Source: an uncultured cyanobacterium
Lineage (GTDB): Bacteria > Cyanobacteriota > Vampirovibrionia > Gastranaerophilales > Gastranaerophilaceae
Length of the DNA: 64,000 bases
Reading direction: 5' to 3'
Assembly (NCBI GenBank): GCA_902495705.1
Contig: CABUXT010000007.1
Location: 14,247-78,246 of the forward strand
Shown in pieces: positions 43,635 to 53,193 of the stretch. The translations under genes were made by a program, and so were the position numbers. Below the pieces are notes generated by a model. That model worked only from the letters and a program-made list of their open reading frames with translations, did not search any database and had not been told where the DNA came from. Position 1 is the first letter of the stretch; the number at the start of each line of letters is the position of its first letter.

Positions 43635-43662
43635 ATTATAGTTGAGCTTGAGGGTATTTAAA
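43635..43662 (-). promoter_or_regulatory. Promoter of the 115-aa unknown gene (TTTAAA-16-TATAAT)
   Basis: TTTAAA (43657-43662), 16 bp, TATAAT (43635-43640) followed by GCCC on the minus strand, identical in layout to 3081-3108. Confidence 0.65.
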
Positions 43663-43734
43663 ATCCGTTTTTACATTTTGTTACAATTGAGTTTTTTGCA
43701 GATGTGCACTGTACCAATATAACAAAATACACTA

Positions 43735-44240
43735 TGTCATTCTGAAAGCTTAGAAAATTTGCGTGAAAAATGAACGCATAATTTTCTTGCTATTCAGAAT
43801 CTATCAATGTTGATTTTAAAAAGAATACATGTCACCCTGAATTGACTAGAATATAAGTTGAGCTAAAAGCGAAACGTAATATTCTGTTCCTACTCGGTAT
43901 TTCAGGGTCTCTAATATTACAAATTTCACACTAGACTAATATGTTTTATTTAAGATGCTGAAACAAGTTCAGCATGACTATAATCAAATGGATAGACCCT
44001 GAATCAAGTTCAGGGTGACAATGACCTTTTTGTTTTGTCTCTCCGGATGGGAGAGACCGAAATTGTTTTTGAGGGGTACTCGAAAAATTACAATTTCGAG
44101 TGAGGGTTTGAACAATACAATAATAGTTCGTGATAAAAACCCCTCACCCTGCCCTCAGCCATTCGGCATGCAGTCTCACTCATTTCGCAAAGCTCAAGGG
44201 TTCGAGCTAGTATTCCACAAAGGGCGAGGATGTTTTATCA
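43735..44240. repeat. Large intergenic repeat cluster including 150-bp copy 2
   Basis: The gap 43663-44250 has no credible gene. Contains a long TTCTGAA/TTCAGAA hairpin with AGCTTAGAAAATTT and AATTTTCTTGCTA inner arms (about 43739-43800); the double hairpin 43830-43979 (copy of 42960-43109); a CCCTGAATCAAGTTCAGGG hairpin (about 43996-44020); a GTCTCTCC/GGAGAGAC hairpin (about 44036-44056); and a CCCCTCACCCTGCCCTC ... GGGCGAGGA element (about 44140-44230). Confidence 0.85.
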
Positions 44241-44250
44241 ACCCCTCTAT

Positions 44251-44374
44251 CCCTCCGAATATTAACAAATGTAAAAACTTTTAACCTTTCTGCAATTTTG
44301 GCAAATAAAAATACTTTATATATATGGTTAAAGGTCAAGGTTAGTATATTTTTATTTGAAAGGTTTTAGTAGTA
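44251..44374 (+). promoter_or_regulatory. 5'-flanking block shared with the gene at 52615-53193
   Basis: From CCCTCCGA through ATTAACAAATGTAAAAACTT, a TAACC-TTCTGCAATTTTG run, AAATACTTTATATA and down to GAAAGGTT-TTAGT just before the ATG, this sequence matches the region upstream of the minus-strand gene at 53193. It includes the likely -10 (TATATA), the ribosome binding site (GAAAGG) and a conserved stretch at -35 and above. Confidence 0.75.
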
Positions 44375-45016
44375 ATGGCAGACACATTAAGTTTAAATAC
44401 TAATATCAGCAATGCTCAAAATATTGGTTTAGCTAGCAACTCAACAGGAGTACAAAGTACAACATCTACCGCTCAAAACAACAAGCCGCTAAACAGTATT
44501 TTTTCTAATAATTCATTGAATGCAACAACTAATGATTATTCAAACGATTTGATGATGTCAAATCTGAACTTTAGTTCAATTGCATCAGGTCAAGCTCCGC
44601 AAGCAGTTCAAACCGAGCAACCGCAAGCACAAGCTCAGGCTCAAATTCAGCCACAACAAGAGCAACAAGCTCCTGCAACAACTACATTTACATCAAATGC
44701 AACAGACCAATTGACAGGTTGTCTTGCTGACCAAAACGCCCCTAAAAAATCAAATATCGGCAAATTGATAGGCGCAATCGGCGGTTTCTTCGCCCCACTT
44801 GCAGGTAAAATTGTAGGACTATGCAAGGGTCAAAGCGCAAAAGCATTGTTTAATTTCAAACAATTAGCTATCACTTGTCCGCTAATCGGTGCCGCAGGAT
44901 TAGGCGTAGGTGTACTTGTTGACAGTTATTTAGATACCAAAAATGCTAAAAAACCTGTTCAACAATTGCAAGCACCACAAACCGCACAACCTCAAGCACA
45001 ACAACTTGCAGCATAA
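44375..45016 (+). CDS. Unknown protein, 213 aa, Gln/Ala/Asn-rich with hydrophobic segments
   Basis: Not recognised. The first about 110 residues are Asn/Ser/Thr then Gln/Ala/Pro-rich and probably disordered. Two hydrophobic segments follow: IGKLIGAIGGFFAPLAGKIVGLC (about 128-150) and LAITCPLIGAAGLGVGVLVDSYL (about 165-188). The end is again Gln/Ala/Pro-rich. It shares its upstream region with the gene at 52615-53193, which also ends in hydrophobic helices and a Pro/Gln-rich tail. The two are probably co-regulated membrane-associated proteins. Confidence 0.75.
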   Translation: MADTLSLNTNISNAQNIGLASNSTGVQSTTSTAQNNKPLNSIFSNNSLNATTNDYSNDLMMSNLNFSSIASGQAPQAVQTEQPQAQAQAQIQPQQEQQAPATTTFTSNATDQLTGCLADQNAPKKSNIGKLIGAIGGFFAPLAGKIVGLCKGQSAKALFNFKQLAITCPLIGAAGLGVGVLVDSYLDTKNAKKPVQQLQAPQTAQPQAQQLAA

Positions 45017-45018
45017 AT

Positions 45019-46467
45019 TTATTCGGTCAGGTCAATAAATTTTGCACTCGGATACTCCGAATTTCCATCAAAATTTTTGGCAGCTGATTCTAATGCGTTT
45101 TTAAGAAGTTCATTAATTTGGACTTCTTTTCCGTTTTGCAGAACTTTTGTCTTAGGCAAATTTTTCAAAACCTCAAACCCTTGTTCACCTGAGCCGATAT
45201 ATGGGTCGATGGTACAAGTGAAAACACGATTTGGGTCTATCGGATTTTGATTAGAATCAAGCAAGTCTTCCCCATTAATTGCAATTTGGATAATTTTACA
45301 AGTGTTATTTTCAAAATCGCAACTATCTGTCACTGTGACATTGCGCGAACACTGGATAAACCGTGCATTTCCCCTATCTTTCAAAGTTCGATTTAACACG
45401 GCATTTTCAAAAACTTTTTTCAACTGTGCAACTGTAATATTAATTGTCTCAATAGTCGTTGTCGCACAAATCACCTTGCCCAAATCGTATTTTGTAATAA
45501 CATCACTATCAGCCAATCTCAGCGGATACATTGTATATCCTGTCGAATGGAACGCGATATCGGTTTTTCCGAGTTTGCACATATTATCAGAAATAAATGT
45601 CCCCAATGGACATGGGTCAGAATAGCATTTGGTCAAATTCAAGACCCTTTTTGTAATAGGTTCTCTTAACCCTGTTTTCCTCTCATACTCAATAATAGGG
45701 CTTTCTAAAGGTTCAATAAATTCAAGTTTATCAAGCGGAATTTCTTCAACATTTTCAACATTTTCATCAATCGTCATTTTATATAGAGTTCTTGCAAAAG
45801 AGAGCGGATAAAAAATATTATTTTCATAATCAGGTTTGATTGGCGAATGTTCATGTCCTCCGATAATCAAATCTATTTTTATACCATTTGCTATCGCAAA
45901 GTCTTTCAAACTCTTGCTATACGTGTACCAATGATGATTTAGAACAATAATTTTGTCATAATCTTCCTTGACAGACTCAATTAAATTTTTAAAACACTCT
46001 TCAGGCGGAATCAAATCGTAGTTAAACTTTTTGGCACACGAATTATTTAAACAAAATCCGGTTATAAGAATTTTTTGACCATTTATTTCAATAATTTTAT
46101 AGTCTAAAACCCAATCAGCATGCCGTTTTGTCTTGTTATCAATCAAATTTGCACAAATAACATTTATCCCTGCAGTTTGGAATTTTTCAACAGTTTGTCT
46201 CAAATATTCAAAATCGCATTTTTTGAATCCGAAATCGTTGTTACCAAGTGCGATAAAGATTTGAGCCTGTGGTAAAAGTTCTTTTATTTTTAAATACGCA
46301 TTTACTGAAAGGTCTTTATCATAAATTCCTTTGAATAAATCTCCGCTATCAAGCAACAAAAACGGAGTTTTGCTGTCTTTTTCAAAATTATAAACACCTG
46401 AAAGCAACTTGCTCAAGTTTCGGCTTTCCTGATGAGAATCTGTTATTGCATAAATATTTGTTTTCAC
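45019..46467 (-). CDS. 5'-nucleotidase/UshA-family metallophosphatase, apparently cytosolic
   Basis: 482 aa. N-terminal calcineurin-like domain with ITDSHQ, LLLDSGDLFKG, ALGNNDFG, VLNHHWYTY and IIGGHEHSP metal-binding motifs. C-terminal 5'-nucleotidase domain (about 270-482) with PLGTFISDNM, DIAFHSTGYT and the aromatic-type substrate loop region. Members cleave nucleotides or other phosphate esters. Unlike typical UshA it has no signal peptide, and the first motif reads D-S-H rather than D-x-H-G. It converges with the gene at 44375. Confidence 0.85.
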   Translation of the reverse strand: MKTNIYAITDSHQESRNLSKLLSGVYNFEKDSKTPFLLLDSGDLFKGIYDKDLSVNAYLKIKELLPQAQIFIALGNNDFGFKKCDFEYLRQTVEKFQTAGINVICANLIDNKTKRHADWVLDYKIIEINGQKILITGFCLNNSCAKKFNYDLIPPEECFKNLIESVKEDYDKIIVLNHHWYTYSKSLKDFAIANGIKIDLIIGGHEHSPIKPDYENNIFYPLSFARTLYKMTIDENVENVEEIPLDKLEFIEPLESPIIEYERKTGLREPITKRVLNLTKCYSDPCPLGTFISDNMCKLGKTDIAFHSTGYTMYPLRLADSDVITKYDLGKVICATTTIETINITVAQLKKVFENAVLNRTLKDRGNARFIQCSRNVTVTDSCDFENNTCKIIQIAINGEDLLDSNQNPIDPNRVFTCTIDPYIGSGEQGFEVLKNLPKTKVLQNGKEVQINELLKNALESAAKNFDGNSEYPSAKFIDLTE

Positions 46468-46506
46468 TGTTAAAATCCTTCTTGCTTACAAAATACCAAA
46501 ATAATA

Positions 46507-46515
46507 TGCTATAAT
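46507..46515 (+). promoter_or_regulatory. Extended -10 box of uvrC, predicted leaderless
   Basis: TGCTATAAT with the ATG starting 7 nt after the box; no Shine-Dalgarno sequence between them. Confidence 0.55.
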
Positions 46516-46521
46516 CAACGT

Positions 46522-48195
46522 ATGAATGAGAGATTGAAAGAAAGTTTAAAACTACTGCCATCCCTTCCGGGGTGCTACATTTACTACAATGCGGACAACG
46601 AAATTATTTATGTAGGCAAAGCAAAAATTTTAAAACGCCGTGTAATGTCTTATTTCAACCGCAAGCACCACGACAGCGTAAAAGTCAACGTTTTGGTCTC
46701 TCAAATTGACCATTTGGAATACATAATCACAAACACAGAAGTCGAAGCCCTCATCCTAGAAAGTCATTTAATCAAAAAACACAAGCCAAAATATAATATT
46801 TTATTAAAAGACGACAAAAACTATCCGTATTTTTTAATTACAAACGAAGATTTTCCAAGAATTTCAATTGTGCGCAAACGCCACATCAACCCAGAAAAAG
46901 GCAGATATTACGGACCTTATACAGACATTCGTGCAATGCATTCGACTTTGGATTTTTTAAAGAAAATTTTTCCGCTAAAGCAATGCAAAACTCCAAAATT
47001 CAAAACTAGACCTTGCCTTTATTACCACATCGGCAAATGCCTTGCACCATGTCAAAATATGGTATCAAGTGAAGAATACAAAGCAATTGTACATCAGGCA
47101 GAATTGTTTTTATCAGGTAAGCAATCAGAATTGATGGCGCAATTAATGACTCAAATTCAAAAATACTCTGATGCCGAGCAATATGAAAAAGCAGCACGTT
47201 TAAGAGACAGTTATTTTGACCTGAAAAAAACTTTGGAAAAACAAAAAGTTGTCTACGAAAACACTAAATTAAACGAAGATATAATATCTCTTCTGCACGA
47301 AGACGGAATTTTGACAATCGTCATTATGATGATTCGCGAAGGGCGACTTATTGACAAAAAAGACTTCGCATACGATGTTGAAGACGAAGATAAGACAGAA
47401 TTTTTTGCAACATTTTTCAAAGAATATTACAACACGCTATCTTTGGAATTTCCTGACAAAATCGTTTCAAATGAACTCGAGGCAGTTGGGGAGAAAGCGC
47501 TTTATGAAGAGTGGTTGAATATAATTTCAGGTAAAAAGGTAAAAATCAGCTACGGCAAATCCGCGCAAGGCAAGGAATTACAAGCGCTTGCCGATAAAAA
47601 TTGCCGAGTAGTTTTGGATAACGCGAAACTTTCTAAAATGTCCAAAATTAACGAAGATTTCAACAACATCGGCTCATATTTGAAAGAAAAATTGCATCTG
47701 AACAATTTTCCTTACCGTATGGAATGTTACGATATTTCGCATATCCAAGGTACAAACACAGTTGCCTCAATGGTTACATTTATTAACGGATTAAGCAAAA
47801 AATCCGCATACAGAAAGTTCAAAGTTAAATCAACCGAAGGCAAGCCTGACGACTTTTTGTCCATGAAAGAAGTGTTGACAAGAAGACTTTCAAGACTGGG
47901 TGAAAAAGGTTGGGAAAAACCTGATTTGATTATCATTGATGGTGGTAAGGGTCAATTATCAAGTGTTATGGAAATCGTTGAAGGGATGGGAGTGACAGGA
48001 ATTGATTTTGTCAGCCTTGCAAAAAGACAAGAAGAAGTCTTTCTCCCTCATAACTCTCAATCCATCTTACTTCCACGCGAATCGAGTGCACTATTTTTAA
48101 TCCAACGCATAAGAGATGAGGCGCACAAATTTGCTATCACATATCATAGAGATTTGCGTTCAAAAAGCAGTATCAAAGATACTTCTAAAAACTAA
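46522..48195 (+). CDS. uvrC: Excinuclease ABC subunit C, lacking the C-terminal HhH region
   Basis: 557 aa. Makes the two incisions in nucleotide excision repair. The GIY-YIG domain (LPGCYIYYNADNEIIYVGKAK, then 3' incision residues), the Cys-rich stretch (RPCLYYHIGKCLAPC), the UVR motif (DAEQYEKAARLRDSYFDLKK), and the RNase H-like 5' nuclease (ECYDISHIQGTNTVASMVTF, LIIIDGGKGQLSS, RDEAHKFAITYHR) are present. It stops shortly after the last motif; the tandem helix-hairpin-helix domain (about 50-60 aa) that usually follows is missing, and the convergent tgt gene begins 9 bp later. Initiation is probably leaderless. Confidence 0.95.
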   Translation: MNERLKESLKLLPSLPGCYIYYNADNEIIYVGKAKILKRRVMSYFNRKHHDSVKVNVLVSQIDHLEYIITNTEVEALILESHLIKKHKPKYNILLKDDKNYPYFLITNEDFPRISIVRKRHINPEKGRYYGPYTDIRAMHSTLDFLKKIFPLKQCKTPKFKTRPCLYYHIGKCLAPCQNMVSSEEYKAIVHQAELFLSGKQSELMAQLMTQIQKYSDAEQYEKAARLRDSYFDLKKTLEKQKVVYENTKLNEDIISLLHEDGILTIVIMMIREGRLIDKKDFAYDVEDEDKTEFFATFFKEYYNTLSLEFPDKIVSNELEAVGEKALYEEWLNIISGKKVKISYGKSAQGKELQALADKNCRVVLDNAKLSKMSKINEDFNNIGSYLKEKLHLNNFPYRMECYDISHIQGTNTVASMVTFINGLSKKSAYRKFKVKSTEGKPDDFLSMKEVLTRRLSRLGEKGWEKPDLIIIDGGKGQLSSVMEIVEGMGVTGIDFVSLAKRQEEVFLPHNSQSILLPRESSALFLIQRIRDEAHKFAITYHRDLRSKSSIKDTSKN

Positions 48196-48203
48196 AATTC
48201 CAA

Positions 48204-49331
<1,128 letters not shown>

Positions 49332-49808
49332 TTAGCCTTCTGAATCCAAACTTTCGATAACAAGTTCAGACATACATTTTCCATCAGGGAACAATTCATT
49401 CTCATTGAAGTAAATTTTGATTTCGCGTTCAGCACTTTCAACACTGTCTGAACCGTGAACAATATTATATTCTTTAAGCTGTGCAAAATCAGCACGAATA
49501 GTACCAACCTCAGCTGTATTCGGGTCAGTTGAACCCATCAAGTGTCTTGCACCTGCAACTGCATTGTAACCTTGGATAACCATCGCTACGATTGGACCGC
49601 TTTGAATATACTGAATCAATCTTGGGAAGAAAGGTTTTCCTTCGTGCTCAGCATAATGAGCTTTTGCCTGCTCATCAGAAACATTAAGCATTTTCAAACC
49701 AATAACCTTGTAGCCTTTAGATTCAAATCTTTTAATAACTTCACCAATCAAACCTCTTTGAACACCGTCAGGCTTCACTGCAATAAAGGTTCTTTCTTCT
49801 GTATGCAT
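49332..49808 (-). CDS. ndk: Nucleoside diphosphate kinase
   Basis: 158 aa. Transfers phosphate between nucleoside di- and triphosphates via phosphohistidine. RTFIAVKPDGVQRGLIGE, HYAEHEGKPFFPRL, GSTDPNTAEVGTIRADFA and the active-site NIVHGSDSVESAEREI are all conserved. GAGGAG upstream of the ATG. Confidence 0.98.
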   Translation of the reverse strand: MHTEERTFIAVKPDGVQRGLIGEVIKRFESKGYKVIGLKMLNVSDEQAKAHYAEHEGKPFFPRLIQYIQSGPIVAMVIQGYNAVAGARHLMGSTDPNTAEVGTIRADFAQLKEYNIVHGSDSVESAEREIKIYFNENELFPDGKCMSELVIESLDSEG

Positions 49809-49954
49809 AAATTTTCTCCTCTTTAATCAATCTATGGCAATTATAGCATAAAGATTTTATTTTTGAAACATTTGAGGATTTGAAGGGAGGGCAAGGGGGC
49901 AAGAAGGTTGACGTTTAATGTCATTACAAATCAAAGGACTGTATGTTGGCAAAA

Positions 49955-50040
49955 AATCAACATTGATAGATTCTGAATAACAAGAAAATTATGTGTTCGC
50001 AAAGCTCACGCAAATTTTCTAAGCTTTCAGAATGACAATA
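49955..50040. repeat. Modular palindromic repeat (long TTCTGAA hairpin)
   Basis: TCAACATTGATAGATTCTGAA, then AGAAAATT ... AATTTTCT inner arms, then TTCAGAATGACA. The same flank and arms recur at 10908-10969, 43739-43800 and 63957 onward. Nothing else is seen in the 240-bp gap. Confidence 0.85.
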
Positions 50041-50048
50041 TAAAAACC

Positions 50049-50810
50049 TCAATATGGAATCTTCCAACCTCGATTTTTTATAAGCTCTAAACACCAAAGC
50101 CCTAAACCTTTCTTAGAACAATTTTCTTCAACTTCTTCCAATGTCCTATCCACTCCTGCAGGAACAATCTTTTCAATTTCAGGTTTATAAACCATTACAA
50201 AAATATCTTTACCCAGTTGATTAGGCTTTCGGCTTCCATTTGTGTCGATATAAAATACAATACTTGCAACATCAGATTTCACACCAAAAGTATTAAATAA
50301 TGCGATTTTATAATCATCCATACAAATATTCGTCCCATTATAAAGCTGAAACGAAATAGTCGAACCGCCACATCCGGTTTCAGTTGAGACAATGCCTGCA
50401 AAAGAGCCGTTTAAATACTTTGCATCATCGACCCAACAACCTTTTTCATCATAACAGACATTTGCGACTTTAATATAAGGTAAAAAATACGTTTGAAACC
50501 ACGATTTCATAACAGTCATATCATTCATATTTGTGATATTGCTCATCGCACCATCATCATTGGCAGATGTCATCATTTGCTGCAAAATCGAATAATCCTC
50601 TCTCAACATGCTTTCAGTATGCCTGTTATTTAATTTTGCCAACAAGGTCGGAATCGTCATTGCAGCAACTACACCAATTATGCCAAGAGTGATTAAAACC
50701 TCTGCAAGAGTAAAGCCAAGTCGAGCCTTAGTTAGTAGCGATTTTATATGCGTAGCACCTTCTGCTAATGTAAAACCCAAACTATGCTTATTTTTCAATA
50801 TATTTTTCAT
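50049..50810 (-). CDS. Pseudopilin with duplicated leader motif
   Basis: 253 aa. The functional class III signal is G32-FTLAEVLITLGIIGVVAAMTIP. Exactly 20 residues earlier the leader carries a second G12-FTLAE followed by hydrophilic GATHIKSLLTKARL, i.e. a duplicated module. The C-terminal domain has Cys pairs, a Gly-rich centre and YIDTNGSRKPNQLGKDIFVMVY, like the pseudopilin at 61351. The ATG at 50810 has GAGG upstream. It is one of three such genes in the window, none near a secretion apparatus. Confidence 0.88.
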   Translation of the reverse strand: MKNILKNKHSLGFTLAEGATHIKSLLTKARLGFTLAEVLITLGIIGVVAAMTIPTLLAKLNNRHTESMLREDYSILQQMMTSANDDGAMSNITNMNDMTVMKSWFQTYFLPYIKVANVCYDEKGCWVDDAKYLNGSFAGIVSTETGCGGSTISFQLYNGTNICMDDYKIALFNTFGVKSDVASIVFYIDTNGSRKPNQLGKDIFVMVYKPEIEKIVPAGVDRTLEEVEENCSKKGLGLWCLELIKNRGWKIPY

Positions 50811-50881
50811 CCGACCTCATATATAAACTTTTATTTCCAATATTACAATGTACTGTAATTAATTATCATGCAATTGAATAT

Positions 50882-50912
50882 TTGTCAATGGAGTAAAAAA
50901 TACAATTATAAT
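50882..50912 (+). promoter_or_regulatory. Promoter of the 67-aa XRE regulator, predicted leaderless
   Basis: TTGTCA (50882-50887), 19 bp, TATAAT (50907-50912); the ATG starts 7 nt after the -10 box and there is no Shine-Dalgarno sequence. Confidence 0.5.
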
Positions 50913-50918
50913 AATTGA

Positions 50919-51122
50919 ATGATTATCGTAAAATTATATGATTTAGTTTGGCGCCACAAAGTTAGGGGATATCAAATTGCAGAGGCAACAGGTTTGAGCA
51001 CGGCGACAATTTCTAAATTGATGCAGGGTGAAAATATTGATGTAAAATTGAGCACAATAAATAAATTGTGCAAGTTTTTTAATTGCAGTTTGTCGGATAT
51101 TATTGAGTACGTCCCTGATTAG
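50919..51122 (+). CDS. Small XRE-family regulator, 67 aa
   Basis: A single Cro/CI-type helix-turn-helix: RGYQIAEATGLSTATISKLMQGENIDVKLSTINKLCKFFNCSLSDIIEYVPD. This YozG/YDCN-like short form is often found near stress or toxin-antitoxin genes, but no toxin gene is adjacent here. Initiation looks leaderless. Confidence 0.85.
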   Translation: MIIVKLYDLVWRHKVRGYQIAEATGLSTATISKLMQGENIDVKLSTINKLCKFFNCSLSDIIEYVPD

Positions 51123-51194
51123 GATTTTTTATTGTGGATTGACAGATTCGGATTATGTAGCACAAACTGAACACTTATAATAAGATGATAAAAA

Positions 51195-51405
51195 ACTTTA
51201 ACTGTCATGCTGAACTCGTTTCAGCATCTTTTCCAATTAACAATTTGGCAAATATTATATTTGATAAACATTGATTATTGAAAGGATTCTGAAATAAATT
51301 CAGAATGACATAGACCTATTTGCTCAATTTGAGATTCCGAAACAAGTTCGGAATGACATGTACCCTCTCTGGGGGAGAGGGCTGGGTGAGGGTTTGTCCT
51401 GTCTG
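51195..51405. repeat. Cluster of modular palindromic repeats
   Basis: No gene in the 370-bp gap 51123-51492. Contains GCTGAA-CTCGT-TTCAGC (about 51210-51230); ATTCTGAA-ATAAA-TTCAGAAT (about 51287-51308); ATTCCGAA-ACAAG-TTCGGAAT (about 51334-51355); and a CCCTCTCTGGGGGAGAGGG hairpin (about 51363-51381). Short loops of different sequence are combined with different stems. Confidence 0.85.
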
Positions 51406-51456
51406 GTTTGAAAATTTTCACGCATACACTTACACCCCTCCTCAAGATTTCCTTCA

Positions 51457-51485
51457 TTGAAATTTACCCATCACTGTGATATATC
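51457..51485 (+). promoter_or_regulatory. Promoter of the chromate-type transporter pair, predicted leaderless
   Basis: TTGAAA (51457-51462), 17 bp, TATATC (51480-51485); the ATG at 51493 begins 8 nt after the -10 box and no Shine-Dalgarno sequence is present. Confidence 0.45.
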
Positions 51486-51492
51486 ATAAGAT

Positions 51493-52068
51493 ATGGAGAA
51501 AAATTGTTACACAATATTTAAAACTTTTTTCAAAGTCGGAACATTGCTCCTTGGCGGAGGATACGTAATCTTGCCACTTTTGACAAGTGAACTTGTCGAA
51601 AAAAAACAATGGATTACCACGGATGAATTATGTGAGTTTTACGCAATTGGGGCATCACTTCCGGGGATTATTGCAGCAAACACTGCGATTTTCACAGGGC
51701 GCAAACTTCTTGGGACAAAAGGAGCCGTTGCGGCAACTGTCGGAATGGTTCTACCTGCGTTTTTGGCAATTGTTCTGCTTGCAACAATTTTATCCGAAAT
51801 CATTAACCTTCCAACAACTCAACATATTTTCTGGGGAGTCGGAATCGGTGTAATTGTGTTGCTATTTCTTGCAGTTAAAGAAATGTGGAAAAAATCAGTC
51901 AACGACAAATTTACGCTCACGGTTTATATAGTATGCACAATTCTTGCACTGACAAGAAAAGTTCCACTTGCTCTAATAATAATAGGCGCGTTGATTTGCG
52001 GAATCGTTTGGCAAAAGATTGAAGACAAACAAAAATTAAAAACCGAAAATGCGGAGGAAAAAGAGTAG
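51493..52068 (+). CDS. Chromate transporter family protein, first half-size subunit
   Basis: 191 aa, one CHR domain: FFKVGTLLLGGGYVILPLL, DELCEFYAIGASLPGIIAANTAIFTGRKLLGTKGAV and several hydrophobic helices. In this split form two short CHR proteins act together, whereas long ChrA carries both domains in one chain. The stop codon TAG is followed directly by the ATG of the partner. Whether chromate, sulfate or another anion is moved cannot be told from sequence. Confidence 0.88.
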   Translation: MEKNCYTIFKTFFKVGTLLLGGGYVILPLLTSELVEKKQWITTDELCEFYAIGASLPGIIAANTAIFTGRKLLGTKGAVAATVGMVLPAFLAIVLLATILSEIINLPTTQHIFWGVGIGVIVLLFLAVKEMWKKSVNDKFTLTVYIVCTILALTRKVPLALIIIGALICGIVWQKIEDKQKLKTENAEEKE

Positions 52069-52608
52069 ATGAAATTATTAATCCAATTATTTTTACAATT
52101 TTTCCATGTTGGCGTTTTCTCTTTTGGCGGAGGATATGCAACATTGCCGTTTTTATACGATATTGCGGACAAATTCCACTGGTATTCAGCTAAACAATTA
52201 ACCGATATGCTTGCTATATCTTCAATTACCCCTGGTCCTGTTGGTGTGAATGTCGCAACATTTGCAGGTTTCACAACAAAAGGGATTCTCGGTGCGTTAA
52301 TCGCAACAACTGCTGTGATTTTGCCATCATTCATAATCGTGACTATAGTTTCAAAAGTTCTTGACAAATTTAGAACAAACAGAACTGTTCAAGGTGCAAT
52401 CCGTGGCATCAAACCTGCAGGATGTGCACTATTATCAGCAGTTGGATTAAAGCTGATTTTCACTTCAAACCTACATTTGCTTGGAACATTGATTTTAATT
52501 GCATTTGTTTCAACAAGTTTCATAAAAAAACAAGACCCGCTTGTTTACCTTGGGATTTCGGCAATAGCAGGACTTGTTTTAGGGTATTTCAATTGGATTG
52601 GAGTATAG
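52069..52608 (+). CDS. Chromate transporter family protein, second half-size subunit
   Basis: 179 aa, second CHR domain: FFHVGVFSFGGGYATLPFLYDIA, LTDMLAISSITPGPVGVNVATFAGF and a Gly/Ala-rich set of helices. The SITPGPVGVN motif corresponds to the S-x-x-P-G-P signature of the family; the partner has a variant (SLPGIIAAN). Translationally coupled to the previous gene. Confidence 0.88.
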   Translation: MKLLIQLFLQFFHVGVFSFGGGYATLPFLYDIADKFHWYSAKQLTDMLAISSITPGPVGVNVATFAGFTTKGILGALIATTAVILPSFIIVTIVSKVLDKFRTNRTVQGAIRGIKPAGCALLSAVGLKLIFTSNLHLLGTLILIAFVSTSFIKKQDPLVYLGISAIAGLVLGYFNWIGV

Positions 52609-52614
52609 GGAAAT

Positions 52615-53193
52615 TTAAGCTTTTACGCTCATAGGAATATAAACTTTTTGAGGATTTTCTTGAGGAATTTGTTTTGGTTTGGTTGCATTCCAGTTTGCAA
52701 TCACAGAACCGATTGCCTGTCCGATAGTTGATGCAGTAATTGAACCTGCAATAAATACTAAACCGCGAACCAACGGTTTCCATTTTGCATTTATCGGAAG
52801 TTTAGCAATTGCGTTATCCAAATGTCCGCGTTTCATATAGCCTTCACCGATAAACATGCCGGCTAAACAACCACCTTCTGTCCAGAATGTTTTTTTGCGT
52901 TCTTCTTTTGATGCGGTCAACACTTTAAAACCGCTAGAGGCTACAATTAGAGGGTTTACGTGTTCACTTGCAATAGTTGCAATTTTACCAAGACGACGAG
53001 CAACAGGGTCGGTACCGGCAATTTTAAGCACTTTATTTAAACCTTGAGATGCAGGATTTTTCATTTGTGCAACAGATTTTGTTACAGCAGCAGCCTGACC
53101 GATTGCAACAGGGAGTCTGCCCAAATCGCCTGATGCAGCTTTATTAGCATTTGTATATGTAAAACCAACCGATGCAAAATTTACAGGGCACAT
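52615..53193 (-). CDS. Unknown protein, 192 aa, with C-terminal hydrophobic segment
   Basis: Not recognised. N-terminal Ala/Asn-rich part (FTYTNANKAASGDLGRLPVAIGQAAAV), a basic middle, a Gly-rich hydrophobic stretch (TEGGCLAGMFIGEGYM), and a likely membrane helix (PLVRGLVFIAGSITASTIGQAIGSVIANW, about 138-166) followed by a Pro/Gln/Lys tail. Its upstream region is nearly the same as that of the gene at 44375. Confidence 0.75.
   Translation of the reverse strand: MCPVNFASVGFTYTNANKAASGDLGRLPVAIGQAAAVTKSVAQMKNPASQGLNKVLKIAGTDPVARRLGKIATIASEHVNPLIVASSGFKVLTASKEERKKTFWTEGGCLAGMFIGEGYMKRGHLDNAIAKLPINAKWKPLVRGLVFIAGSITASTIGQAIGSVIANWNATKPKQIPQENPQKVYIPMSVKA

Noticed and set aside
44015..44284. 89-codon plus-strand frame
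   Set aside because: Consists of repeat elements and the start of the promoter block shared with 53194-53300; no start signal.
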